Below are positions 26,601 through 40,382 of a stretch of DNA of 64,000 nt, in pieces; positions within the stretch are counted from its first letter, which is position 1; every line of letters begins with the position of its first letter. Location of the stretch: contig OX388345.1 of the NCBI GenBank assembly GCA_947579665.1, positions 69,493,454-69,557,453 of the forward strand, written 5' to 3'. The stretch comes from Sympetrum striolatum (taxonomy: Eukaryota > Arthropoda > Insecta > Odonata > Libellulidae). Below the pieces are notes generated by a model. The model did not search any database. It was not told the DNA's origin and worked only from the letters and a program-made list of their open reading frames with translations. The position numbers and the translations under genes are program-made.

Positions 26601-27620
26601 ACAGGTCACTTAGGTGTCGGCGATGGCGAGGCAAGACCCCGAGCCTCCTCACCCCCCAAAAATATATATATATAAACCACCACCAAAAAAAATAATAACC
26701 CACCAACAACCGCATCATCCCTGACCACACCCGCCATGAAACCTCTCAAACACCCAACCAAAAAAAGACCGAAAAACCAATAAAAAGGAATAATGACGAC
26801 CACGGGTACGCTGGTTGCGTCATCCTGGGTCAACCGTCCCCTCTCCGGCATATCCCAACCTCGGAACACCTCCCCGCCAAAAGACCGACAACAATCCAGT
26901 AAGTTTTCTCCCTAGTGAGCCGCCTTCGACAACCACAGAAAAAGGCGGCATTTTTGACCTCTTAAAACTCCCGGAAAAGAACCCTCAATCACCTCAATGA
27001 ACAAATCTCAACCCCCCCTTTTCTTAAAAAAGGAGCAAAGAAACTATTCCAAACACACGACGATCGGCGAGAACAACCTCACAAACACCAATACCGGTCC
27101 AACACCAAAAGCCCTTTCCTCTGAGTCCAATAAGAAACACTGGGCGACTCCAGCGAAGCGTCCCCGCTAAAAAATAATAACATTCCCGCGAACCCCGTAA
27201 AAATATACAGGAGACACCACATGCAGCAGGGAACGACTTCTACAAAAATTTGGGTATGTCTTTCGTAGAGAGAACACCAGACCATGACGGTTTAGATTAC
27301 TTTTGTATATATCTACAAATATTTTATATCTATACAGTGGCAGCTAATCAATAAGGCATTGAATTGGCACCCAATTATTTTTGTCAAGTTCCTCCACCAC
27401 CCCTGGACTTTAGACACATCGGCACACTACCGACCACGTAACCAGTCGACCAATGAATGGGCCGTCCACAAGGATGGCCCATCGGTAGGGTTACCCTTTC
27501 TTCTTCCCAAATATCCCCTCGTCCTCACTGAGATCCTCACCAAACCACACCCTTCTCCGAGACGTCTTCGACTTATTCTTTTGGAAAACCGCACCCAGAG
27601 GCGCGATGTTTGGTAGCAAA
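26600..27620 (+). repeat. A/C-rich anomalous segment, possible decayed transposon ORF
   Basis: From about 26640 the plus strand becomes rich in A and C and poor in G and T, unlike all other blocks. Broken open frames have a Pro/Ser/Thr/Lys-rich hydrophilic character, for example 26815-27000 and, in another frame, TIGENNLTNTNTGPTP at about 27060-27110. This looks like the ORF1 region of some non-LTR retrotransposons, but no zinc knuckle or other diagnostic motif is visible, so the assignment is weak. Confidence 0.35.
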
Positions 27621-27769
27621 AAGAATGGTCTCGGAGTCCCTATCTGTGATACTTCCATCTCCTCTGTCAACCATCCGTGCAAGCATGAGGTTGCAGGAGG
27701 ATATGGAATGTGGAAGTTGTAGGATGACGAGAACCCGGCAGTGGTAGAGGAGTTTGGAGATTCCTCCAA

Positions 27770-29742
<1,973 letters not shown>

Positions 29743-31565
29743 TGAGGGAAATGCTATTTTTTTATATCTGTTCGTCGACTTTGAATAGCGCGGGAGAGGA
29801 GTATTTTTGTTGAGTTGATGAAAGGGTTTCTCTACGATATGTCCTATATATTTAAAATTGATGACATTCAAAATGTAGATTTTTTGAAAGTGTTTATTGG
29901 AAATAATTACTCTTGGGACCGATTATGCAATATTCTACTAATGAGTGATCTAACTTCTGCAAACCTATAACGGAGAACCAAGAATTGTTCACTTGCTTTT
30001 TACTCTATTTTTCATTCTACATAAATACATTCTATTTCTTAAATAATTTTAAAAAATCTAAAATATACAACCATAACCATAGTATGACAGCATACCACAT
30101 TTGTTGAGTAGTATATGAAACCCTGAGGGTAAATTGTAGTACCACTCGCTCATCACTGTGTTGTGTGATCAGTAATCGACGAGTCATTAGTTATTCATCA
30201 GCCTTCATAAAATAAGGCATCATCAGTGCAATGCTATATTTCTTTTTCAGATTCCCTTTTATTGCCGGTAAGCATACGAAAAGGGATGTTTCTGGTAGCA
30301 TAAAACACAAAAGCATTGAAACGAGGGTATAGTATCTTTCAAAGTTTTTGGAAGGTTTGAATGCCTTTCTGATATACATTTGTATGAGCATATATTGTTC
30401 ATCATATCTCCTTCGCAAAATACATTACATGGTACCAGTCATCTAATTCGGTATAATTTGAGCACAAGCACATCCATTTTTGTTGGGCGTAGATAGTTGG
30501 TTGGAAACCAGCATAAAACACTAATTTTTGCTGATCATTAAATTACATTATTAATTGCATTATATGATGGTTTTAAGAAAAGGGATATTTTTGCAATTAT
30601 TTTTGCTATGTCAGAAACGTTCAGTTAAAATTTTAAAAAGCTATAAATAATTGAAGCTGGGTCCGTATACTGGAACATCCAACCAAGCAAAACTCAGCAC
30701 GAAGTCCTATCGCTATTTATTTCAAACATTCTGTGAAGATTTTAAGCTAGAAATATTCATAACCATTTTGCTAAAAGGTATCAATACAAACTTCGCATTT
30801 AGTACTAAAACGCCGGTCTAAATTTGAAAAAATCACCAGTACCAAAGTACTGACATTTAGTTGAAATACAACCGCTATAGAGCTCATATTTCAGAGAGCT
30901 TCGAAATGTTACATTACAAAATATTTCCTCGTAATCCATAAAGATGAAACTTGGCCAGCGTAGACACTCTATTCATGTTGGTCAACATTGTTCTGGATGT
31001 AATTGCATTATTTCTGCCCTGAATACCGAATTTCCACGATTGCCGTTACCAGATTCTATTTTCGCAAACAATCCTGATTGTTTATATACATGGAAAATTA
31101 AGCGCTTTAACCTTCTTTCTCTTCATGTGTGCAATTAGTATCCTGCAGACAAGCATTCCGATGAGTTTTGTGTGGATAAAACAACAAAAGATTTACACTT
31201 TAATGTGAAAAGAATATTTCTAGATTAACCGTTTAGGATAGTACGTGAATAACTACTCAAAAATTCCCCAGAAAATCGTTTACTCCTCATTATTTATAAG
31301 GTGTAGTTCTAAATTAGTTGCCAGAATAAATACCTATATGTGAAATTTTTGCATGATTATTCACATACTATCCTAGTATGGAGTTCCACCCAGTGAAGAC
31401 TTCTTCTATTGATTTCAACCAGTTACTTGGAGCACTGATAACCATTAACCCGATTTTATTAATTCACGTGTTTTAATCACCCTCTGGATAACAACTCGAC
31501 AACGTGATGGATAAATATTGTTACTATAATTTCTTTAACGGAAACAGGAACCCCAATTATATCCA

Positions 31566-31702
31566 TTTTAATAATAATAATTTCACACATGCACACACTA
31601 AGAACACAAACACCCATACTTTAGCCGGTTAGCCTGGACTTGAACCCAGGACCACAGCTTTAAGAATCTGGTGCACTCATCATTCTACACATGAACTACA
31701 CT
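31566..31702 (-). repeat. tRNA-derived SINE, short copy
   Basis: On the minus strand a tRNA-like head (B box GGGTTCAAGTCC, followed by AGGCTAACCGG) leads into a short GT-rich body and ends in a TTA-type microsatellite, seen on the plus strand as taataataataattt at 31569-31583. Head, body and simple-repeat tail in the right order support a SINE of about 135 nt, antisense to Rdl. Confidence 0.65.
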
Positions 31703-33170
31703 TGTTTAAACCATATAAAATATACGGTAGCTAAAGATTAAAAAGAATGCATGTAGACAATTTCAGAATGGAGAAAGAAAATCTATTTTTCTACGATTCA
31801 CTCAAAATTAATGTATATACGTACAATTACTGCGAGTTGAAATGAACACAGAAACTTCCGCTGAGTCAACTTTTGACTTTAAAACCTTTGATTTCAGCGT
31901 TTCCCCTTTTTCGGTGTTTTCGTGCACTGCATTGATATTAGATTAGCGAAAAAATCACGTGCACCCGCAAAAGCTCGGCGATTGATAACAGGCGAGCATT
32001 TTTCCGAATTCATTTAGCTCTCTCATCAAAGGCGAAAGGGACAGAATTCGACGACTGCGCGAAAAATTTCATATCCGCAAAAGGCTTTGGAAAAAATAAT
32101 CTTTCCTGTTCCCCTTAATTTTTCCCGTTTTAGGAATTGGGGCACCCACGTCAGTTTTAATAATGATCGGAACCCTTTTAATCCTCGATTGCTACAATAA
32201 CGTCCTTCCATCGCGAGAGAAAAATATCGAAAGCTCCTGATTTTTTTTTTCAGGAGAACCGAACCATTGAATTTTGCAGCAAGATGCTCCGATTGGAGTC
32301 TTTGATGATGATCCGAATGAATTAAATCATACCGTTCAGGAAGAAAAATGAGCCGGCGAATAGGAGCGGGATTTTATTTCATCTCGAATTTTCAACCTTT
32401 TCGAAAATAGGATTGCCGTATCGTTAGAATGAATACTTCCTGCGCACAGCGACACTGTTTCTCTGAGCTATTCACTGTGTAGTTGCACATTATTTTTACC
32501 TACTTCACTAGCAGAGAGTTGAGAAACACAATTTTCACTATTTCTTAATCATTTTAAAACTAGTTAGAAGAAATTTTACATTCCATTGATACAAGTTGAA
32601 TCCCTATCGTATTCATTTATAAACTGACTATCGTGTCAACCAACGAGTTTCTCAGCTCATTTTCTTTCTATTTCAGATCCACTTTCGAGTATCCCTAATG
32701 ATATCATATCCGTATGAATTTTTTCATGTTTACTCTCTCCTAAGCTTCTCCAATCACTAGTACCGAGAATAATTCCTAAACAAGCCGTTTTATTTTAGTT
32801 TCTGACTCTTTTAAATTACTTAATATTCTTTGGTGGACTGTGAACTCTATCTATATTTCATAAATGCCTTCAGTCAATTATATTCCACGGTATAATTTAT
32901 TTCCCCACCTTCATTTCTATTCTTTTTCCCTTAATAATATTGTACCTCAAAATATATCGAATAAAATCGAATAGAAGGAAAAGTACATCTCTGAACAAGC
33001 GTATATAACAAATGCTATTCCATCTATTACTTGTTTAAGTCATCTTTCCAGAAAGCGTTATTGGAATCATAAACCTGAATAATTTAAATACACATACATG
33101 ACAATTTGGTTATAATGGCATATTAATCTATTAATCAAATATGCCATTGGCCAGAAGATGATTTAAATAA

Positions 33171-33672
33171 AGATAACTGGGTAAAGATAGGTTATTTTCG
33201 AAATAAATTCATTTTTAAATAGAAATATCTCCAAGGGACTAAAATAGTCTGTATACTACTGCTATTTAACTCTTTAAGGGAAGTCATCGTTTGAAGACAT
33301 CATTCGACGCATTATTATATTAAATCTGTGTTCGTGGCCATCATTATTTTTTAAATCAAAATTTTTGCTGCTCTCATATCTGAAAGCACAATAAAGGATG
33401 CAAGATCAGACACTAGTTTCAAACGCTTACATTGAGGTTGATAATTATTCAGAGCATCATACATTAAAATTTACAGTAATGTTTTCGTAAAACAGTCATG
33501 CAATCGTAATGTTCAATTTTAACGAAAAGTGAGCTGTTTTTCTAGTATGCAGGCTGAACCAGAGCAGATCAGAGCCAAGTCAGACAAATAGAATATTAAA
33601 TAGCTTCATGAAAGGATTATTTGTAAATAATGTCAGCTGCTAGAAAGCTTTTAGTCGGGCTCCGATAAATCA
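33171..33672 (+). repeat. Dispersed repeat R1, copy 1 (about 500 nt)
   Basis: Aligns along its length with 40383-40893 in the same orientation. Shared landmarks in order: aactggg.aaagata.gttattttcg, a variable middle, ggatgcaagatca, tttcaaacgctt.catt, ggttgata.ttattca, aaacag.catgcaat, agaatattaaa...gcttcat, and tgctagaaagcttttag followed by ctccgat. No coding capacity. Unit ends and target duplications could not be fixed by eye. Confidence 0.65.
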
Positions 33673-33794
33673 AAACATATTTGTGATTCAAAAGTGGCTA
33701 CTTAGGTAATATTTAAGTCCTGAACGTCATGGTTCGGCATCACTCAAACCTCAGTAAATTTCATATCATCACAAGTGTTAGACAAAGGTTAATG

Positions 33795-34235
33795 AAAGAT
33801 ACCTTTCTCTACAACCTGTACCTGAATAAAAATGAAAAATAATCTATTCATCAGAATATGGTAGCAGTAACAATAACTTAGTAAAATAGGTTATTTTCGA
33901 AATTAATTTATTTTTAAATAGAACTATATAGCCAGACTCGATGAATTCTGTACAACACTGATTGTGAGACAAATGAAATAAAAATGAATTGAAAGATACA
34001 TTTTTCTTACTTTCTGCAACAAAATACTAATGAAAAATATTCTATTCTTCAGTACATGGCACGGGCAATAACTGGGTGAACATAGGTTATTTTCCAAATA
34101 AATTAATTCTTAAATAGAATTATCTAGCATGACTTGATAAATTCCGTGCACCACTGAAACAGATGCATACGAACGATGTTTCTTTTTCCTCCACCCTGTA
34201 CTAAAAGAACGAATGAAAAGTATCCCCATCGATCA
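33795..34235 (+). repeat. Tandem partial copies of repeat R1, period about 195 nt
   Basis: Two units and the start of a third follow R1 copy 1. Each has aaagata(c) plus a pyrimidine-rich 'ctttct...aacctgtac' segment, then aatgaaaaatattctattcttcag, then ataggttattttc and aaatagaa.tat..agc. Unit starts are near 33795, 33990 and 34165. Confidence 0.6.
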
Positions 34236-35098
34236 GCATATTGAAAATCTTCGTCCGCACGTGTCCCTACTCGAACTCTGTCGATGCTCACCTTCAACGT
34301 ACACTCTCCGAAGTACGCCAAAAAAAACTCGATCGCGCAAGCCCTCTCGTCAAAACTACTCCCTCATATCATAAAAGCCTCTCTTGGGCCTTTTCTATTA
34401 TTTCCATCACCTCGTTCAACCCGCGCAAGAACGCTCCACGAGTAAGGGAACTCTCCCACCTGTTTCGGCTCCTCTCCCTTTAATCTCCCGTCTTGCCCGC
34501 TCTCGGATCGAGAGAGAAAAAAGAATTTAGTAAGAGCGTACGGCGGGGCGAAGAGTAGTTGAGTGCAAGTATGGATTAAGGCTGGCCAAGTCATCAGAAT
34601 ATTTACCCCGGCGACGTGGCATTTAGAGACCTTGCGCCTGAATAATGAATCTACGGGATGAAATTACTATCCCATCCTCGGTTGATGGCGGAGGGGAATG
34701 AGATGGCGTTGGAGGTGTAAAAGGCTAAGAGGAAAGAGTACGTCCGCGGGGAAAAAATACGAGGGGCGAAATTGAGAGCGCTGATGAAATGAGCGGTTAT
34801 ATTACGTGCTGATACTGATAGAGCATTCGCACCTTACTTAGGGTGAGTAATTTTCCCTCTCTACGCCTCCATCTCCTCCCCCAACAACAACAACTGCGTG
34901 GTTAGTAAGTGTTACTCGCTTTTCCGTGTTCAGAGATGCGCATATCTGAGCCGTTTCCGACTACGCTTCCCGCGCGATTATAATTAAATGCCGTGGCAAC
35001 ATCCGATTATAACAGAAATTTATAAAACGCGTGGAAGAATGCGCCGGTATTCAGCATCCACGAACTAGGTACTCAAGAATTTACGAGTTACTGTGACA

Positions 35099-35473
35099 CA
35101 GGTACAGAGAACAGCCACACGATATGTTAAAAATAGCTTCAAAAGAACTGCAAGTGTAACAGAAATGTTAGAAAGCTAGGTTGGTAAATTTTAGAAAACA
35201 GAAGGAAATATTAAAGGTTAGGAAGCTTATACAACAATTAAGACGTTAAAAAACAAAACAGACAAGACAGCATGGGCGGATATTAATAGAAGAATTAGAA
35301 ACCTCACTCATTTAAGCAGGAGAGACCATAGTTATAAAATTGAACCTCCCTCTCAAAGGAATAATATTGCTGAATTCTCCTTCCTTAACAGAACAAAAGA
35401 TCAATGGAACGTTCTCCCTGCAAGTATATTTGAGCCATTTCCTTCCCAAGTGTGTACCTTCAGGGTGAATTAA
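35099..35473 (+). pseudogene. Non-LTR retrotransposon reverse transcriptase, C-terminal fragment
   Basis: Conceptual translation in shifting frames gives the conserved tail that follows the palm domain in CR1/Jockey-like LINE reverse transcriptases: VQRTATRYVKNSFKRTASVT, then EMLES, a stop where LGW is usual, a LENRRK remnant at about 35195, and after further frame breaks a 61-codon run that includes LTHLSRRDHSYKIEPP, FLNRTKDQWNVLP and a terminal stop at 35471-35473. In the family these correspond to the 'QRRAARF', 'FFPRTIPEWN.LP' and final helix segments. The catalytic YxDD region is absent, so this is a 5'-truncated, inactivated copy. The following 300 nt to about 35792, ending in a taataacaataata tail, fit a LINE 3' UTR. 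Confidence 0.8.
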
Positions 35474-35792
35474 AAAAAAAATAATAGTTGTTATTAAATT
35501 CTGTTAATGTTTTTTTATGGGATGGGATGATATCTGTAAATTTTGTATTATGCATATGCCTTCACTTCTGTCAGAGGGAGGTTTTCCGAGGAGTTTCCCT
35601 ACCTCCGTGGGCAAATGTCTGACAGATATAATGTTTACCCCTCAATTTACACTGTATAATTAGATTAGGACTATCTATATATTGCTTGACTACGTACGAC
35701 TGTATGAATTTATGCTTGTATAATATGTAATGCTGAACCACCTTCACCAGATTTTTTATCTACTAGTAGCGTTCTTGTAATAACAATAATAC
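35474..35792 (+). mobile_element. Probable LINE 3' UTR and simple-repeat tail
   Basis: Directly follows the reverse-transcriptase stop. It opens with an A-run, contains no open frame, and ends with gtaataacaataata, the kind of short simple repeat that closes many CR1-like elements. After it the sequence resumes the tandem repeat R5 that is interrupted at about 35096. Confidence 0.6.
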
Positions 35793-36284
35793 GACGCCTA
35801 TCTAGGCAGTAGTCATTCCGTAACCCGCTGAGGAACTCAAAGTGTAGCCTTCTGAGTAAGGTGAGGAGTGAGGTAGTTTATTTATTTACCAAATCCCCAC
35901 CAACAGCCATTATTGGCAGTATTAATACCGGAGACCACTTTGGACTTCATCCGCTCCAACATTAACTTTCGAAGGCTCTGTAGAGGGAATGAAGCCTTCT
36001 AGGCACAATGAGGATTCAGGTAGTTTATTTATATATTTATAAAGCCTCATTAACAGCCGTTATAGGAGAACATCCCGGTATTCAACGCCCACGAACTCGG
36101 TTCTCAAGAATTCACAAACTACAGGTCAGTATCTATTCGGTCGGTATTAATTCTTCAAACCCTCCAAAATGTAGCTTTCGAAGGTTCTCAAGAGGCAGGG
36201 CTTTCTAGGCGAGATAAGGAGTGATATAGCTAATTTATTTACAAAAGCCTCATTAACGGCCATCATTGACCAATTAAGTCGAGA

Positions 36285-36418
36285 ACGATAGCAATTAATA
36301 GCGATTGACGAACACACACAACTACTCCTCAACTAGAAAAACCGATCAGCCGGGACTCCAACCAGAGACCTAGAGGTTGGAGCGTTATCACGCTAGCCAC
36401 TCAGCAACTTCGACCTAG
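36285..36418 (-). repeat. tRNA-derived SINE, partial
   Basis: On the minus strand the head runs TTGCTGAGTGGCTAGCGTGA (A-box-like), then a variable arm and a B box (TGGTTGGAGTCCC), followed by GGCTGATCGG and a GT-rich body. It shares CCCGGCT.ATCGG.TTTTTC with the copy at 39628-39865, so both belong to one family. Confidence 0.65.
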
Positions 36419-36428
36419 TTTTCCTCTC

Positions 36429-36632
36429 TCACAAATTGTATGAGTGGAAACATTCGGCAGTAAAGTGCAGTACAATGACCACGTGACTAACACTTTCCAC
36501 AGCGTCCAATGCGGAGTGGCCAAAATGAATGCCATTATCAAGCATCGTCCGTATCTCAGTAGCTATTATATTATCACGACCATGAACAATACCGAGAGAA
36601 TAGTGAATTAATGATGCATTTTTCTTTACCAC
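36429..36632 (-). pseudogene. Possible decayed ankyrin-repeat fragment
   Basis: The minus-strand reading frame (67 codons) contains SLIHYSLGIVHGRDNIIATE, IRTMLDNGIHFGHSALDAVE and SVSHVVIVL. The spacing of IHYSL / I..MLDNGI / SALDAVE / H.V.VL resembles two ankyrin repeats (helix 1 'LHxA', helix 2 'V..LL..GA'), but conserved Gly-Ala and Pro-Leu-His positions are mostly lost. It has no good ATG, abuts the SINE at 36285-36418 and is antisense to Rdl. It could be chance resemblance. Confidence 0.25.
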
Positions 36633-38037
36633 GTGCCAACAGATTCATCTACCGAACGAAATCCGTTCACTTCAGAGGCACTTACGTGATATTTAAAATT
36701 CTTTGGGCTAAATTAAATTTCCCTCATGATCAAAAATGCCAAAAAAGTTCCACACTTTCACCGTGAATTACGTGAAATCAATAGCAGAAAGAAAGTCAAG
36801 AAATTTAGCTCTTCAAATGCAGGTTCTCTAAAATAGGATCCGACAATCTTCCCACGGTATTTATAAAAGTTTCGATCCAAAAAACGTATATTTAAACAAA
36901 ATGGGAGTTACTACAGCTACACTATCAGCAATTATACGTATAGTTATTTTAACAAGCGTGATTTTTTAATATATAAAAGAATCTGCATAAGTATAATTAA
37001 CAAAACTTCTAATGTGAATTCGATTCTTAATGTACACTTGCTCTTCATAGCTATGAAAGGTAGACTTTTACAATTTCAGAGGTCCTTGTTGCCCAGCGTT
37101 TTTGACGCAGTTCTTAATGCAACCCTTTTTTAGAAGATCTTTCAATTTCTGTTATCTTTTTCCACATTAAGCACTAATCTCAAGTGCTCGCGCATGAAAA
37201 CAAAGTAATGAAAATGTACAGCAAAGAGAAGAAAAAACTTTTCTTTTCCGATATTTCAAGGAAGGAAAATAAGAACTTCTGAGAAACTTGTATGGTACGA
37301 GGGGGTTTGTAAAGTAGTCACGCAAGGAACTCCCAGCAAGATTGAATGCCTGCAATCTTAAAACATGGAAATTCAGTACCATTAAGTGCTATTATAGACA
37401 TCCTGAACTATACTGCGATACTCTCGAAACCATGACCTTTTCGATCGATTTCACTTCGAGAAATAAAATCAATTATTCCTGCTTCTCTCAAGTATTTGCA
37501 TAAAAATTTCCGATGAATTCGCAATGAGAAAGAAAATAAAGTATTTAATATGGATGTAATTTAGTCAATTGAATATAAATATCAGCATACAATAACAGTC
37601 CCTTTCACACTTATTTATTCCTTTAATTTCTATTTAGCCATAAAATTATGCATTTTCAGGAACATTAGTCAAATAAAATGAAGAACATGATTTTAATTGT
37701 CGAATTCATAATCATTATTTCATAATCGTACATCGCATTTCGTGTATTTCCTTCGTCGTCCATTCATTAAATATTCAGATCATATTATTTAATCATAATT
37801 TAACGAATAAATGTATGACGTTATGAGATTGACGAGCTATCGCAAAAACACATAAAAATAATTATTATTATATATGATTGTTTTCTCCTAGGCCAATCTG
37901 CCAACAGGAAACAATACAAAGAACAATGCAAAATTAAATTAGATATGAAATACATACTAGATTTAAACAAAAACAAAACTCACACAGTAAAAGCCAAATG
38001 CAAAGGTTCAAGATTTTGTTTCTATCTTATGGTTATG

Positions 38038-38202
38038 TATGATATATCTCATTACTGATTGAATATATGATAATAATAAAATTAATTAGGTAATAAGATT
38101 TAGAACTTATGCTTACAACAGGTATTTAAATATACGTTCTAAATCTTATACTATAATTGATATTTAGTATCGTATATTCAATAAGTAATGAGATATGTCA
38201 TA
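38038..38202. mobile_element. Palindromic MITE-like element (165 nt)
   Basis: Terminal arms of 35 nt (38038-38072 and 38168-38202) are complementary with three mismatches (outer end tatgatatatctc against gagatatgtcata), and an inner pair of 13 nt (38094-38106 taagatttagaac, 38136-38148 gttctaaatctta) is perfect. No coding capacity. A short, AT-rich foldback of this shape is typical of non-autonomous DNA transposons. Flanking bases are AT-rich, so a target duplication cannot be fixed. Confidence 0.65.
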
Positions 38203-38589
38203 TATCAACTTATTTATAGTGTGCCAATATCTTCAAACGTTACCTAAAGATATGAAGAACATTGCCGTAGCATTCCGATGATACTAAAACATGGACGCAA
38301 AAGACCTATTCGAGTAGAACGAGGGCCATAATTGTTATATTATTCAGGATTACCATTCACGCGAGGCACAATTTCCCGCCTCGGCGCCGGCGAACGCAAT
38401 CCCTGAGAGTTGAATTAGTTCTGAATCGCCAATTGGATCCCCTGGAAGCGTCTCCACTAAGGAGATTCATTTTTACTCCTTTGCTTGTCCTCCTCGACCT
38501 GCGAGGATTTTTATCACGGCTCCAGTCCTCAATGGAGAGCGGTCCTGACCTCGGAGGAGAAAACGGGCACGCATCATTCCTTCTTTCCC

Positions 38590-38960
38590 GAAACCTCCCT
38601 CTCTTAGCACTGATTACCGGAGAGCAAGGGAGGGAACGAGGTTTTGCTCCAATTTGCGCACGAAAGAGAGTGGTTGTGCGGAAAGACGAGCGAATGAGAG
38701 AGAGAGAGAGAAAAATGAAATGGGAGTGGACAAAGGGGAATTGGAGAGAGGAATTAGGGATAGGGGGAGAGGCGGCGCTAATGGGAATGGAGAGGTGTGA
38801 AAGAAGGGAGAAAAGGTCCTTTTTTCCAATTCGGAGAAATAATGATGAAGAGGTTGAAGATAATAGGATGACGAATTAATAGGATGGCGGAGGAAAGAGG
38901 CTGCGAAGGGGGGAAGACGTGTGCGGGAGGAAAGGCTGGGAAAGTAATGAGGATGAAGAC
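38590..38960 (+). repeat. GA-rich (purine) block with (GA)n
   Basis: Purine-rich plus strand with a gagagagagagagag run at about 38697-38711. The 148- and 136-codon open frames on the two strands are Arg/Glu- and Ser/Leu-rich consequences of this composition. It is followed at about 38985-39200 by a small CpG-containing patch. Confidence 0.6.
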
Positions 38961-39627
38961 GAGAGGGGATGGAAAATGGAGATGGGCTCATCTCGCGAGA
39001 AAGCGAGAGTTTAAAAATTTCCATCTCGCATTTGACCCGTGGTCAGAGTGGTGTCGCGATTAAGAGGCGCTTTTTCCTCGCTCGGAGATTTCGGAGGTCT
39101 CTTTTTCAATGCGGTCGACGCGTTCCTTGGGAAACCGCACGGGAAAATCGCGCGAGACTTAAGTCGAGAACTAGGGATTGGTGTCCATCATTTTCTGGCT
39201 CTCGATTAGTTTGTGACGAATTGAATCAAAATTTAAATGAGCACGTTCTTAAGAAAGTGTAGTAACGTAAATTAGCACGTTATTAAGAAAACCGCGCTGG
39301 AAAATTGTGCAACACGAAGTGATTCACGCTGATAAATTGCGAGAAATTTGGGAATACGTTCCAGCATTTTCTGAAGCTGGATAACGCGGACGCAGGGAAT
39401 TAAAATGATATTAATATTGCAGAAAAACTTTTCCAGGTTTTGAAAATAACTGTGTCAACTTCTGAAAAGCATAATCTGTAAAAAAGTACGGCAGCAGAAG
39501 AGGAAGAATTTTGAATGACTACAATTGATGGAGATTTCATAGATCTCCATGCTAATTAGAATAATAAAATAGCTATCATCAATTTCATGCGAGGAAATGT
39601 TTTATTTGCAAATGGTTTCAAAATATT

Positions 39628-39865
39628 GTAATAATAATAGTAGTAAGCCGTCTTTTTGTGGGAGAATTTTAGCCTAGGAAGGCTTTCCCTCCAATTAACC
39701 CCTTTTCTTGATTTTATTCCTTTTTTTGCATTTTTATTTTATTAATATTACACACAAAATACACAGAAAACCATTCCCTAACCGGAAAAATCCGATTAGC
39801 CGGGATCCGAACCCCCAGCGTTAACGCGGTAGCACGTTAACCACTCCGCCGCCACGGCCGGTGGT
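39628..39865 (-). repeat. Full-length tRNA-derived SINE (about 238 nt)
   Basis: On the minus strand, in order: tRNA-like head with A box (GCGGAGTGGTTAACGTG) and B box (GGGTTCGGATCCC), the family sequence GGCTAATCGGATTTTTCCGG, a GT/T-rich and A-rich body, a conserved-looking 3' part (GGAAAGCCTTCCTAGGC) and a CTA/TTA microsatellite tail at 39629-39643 on the plus strand. It is the most complete SINE in the window and antisense to Rdl. Confidence 0.75.
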
Positions 39866-40382
39866 CCTACCAAATATATAGGTAATATGATGAATGATAA
39901 TGGACTAATTTTTATAGGTTGATCATATACTGCCTGATGATGATTTCATATCAGTTTGAACTCAGTCGCAAGTAAAATTATTTCTTCATGTGAATCTTTT
40001 CTTTGATACTCCGTCATACCCCCTTACTGGTATATGCAATAGCACTTTACAAACAGGATTAACTTCATCCTCAAGCTTAGCTGTTTTGAAAATGCAATCT
40101 AATATGGAATCATATGATGATAAGCCTCTATAAATCTGTCACGGGTAAACTCCGAACACGCATGGAATGGGTGTGGCTTAACTTAAAAACAAGTGGAAAG
40201 ACCTGATTGAACTTTTACGCAGAAATCCACTTAGATACAATTTCACTGTACGGTGAAATCAGATTAACTTCAAAGAATTGCCTTAATATGCTTTTTGTGA
40301 TGAAAGTAGATGAAAACTACATCATTCTTTATCCTGAAAAAAAGAAAATTATACTATTTATCAGAATATATTAGCAAAAAAA

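Larger units (their letters stand above)
35041..36285 (+). repeat. Tandem repeat R5 interrupted by the LINE fragment
   Basis: The segment cggtattcagcatccacgaa at 35045 recurs at 36077 as cggtattcaacgcccacgaa, with the next 30 nt alignable. Motif 'gtagccttctgag...gagg.agtgaggtagtttattta..tta..aa.cc.ca..aacagcc.tta' occurs at about 35845, 35990 and 36195. The array therefore has units on both sides of 35097-35792, as expected if the LINE inserted into it. Confidence 0.55.
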
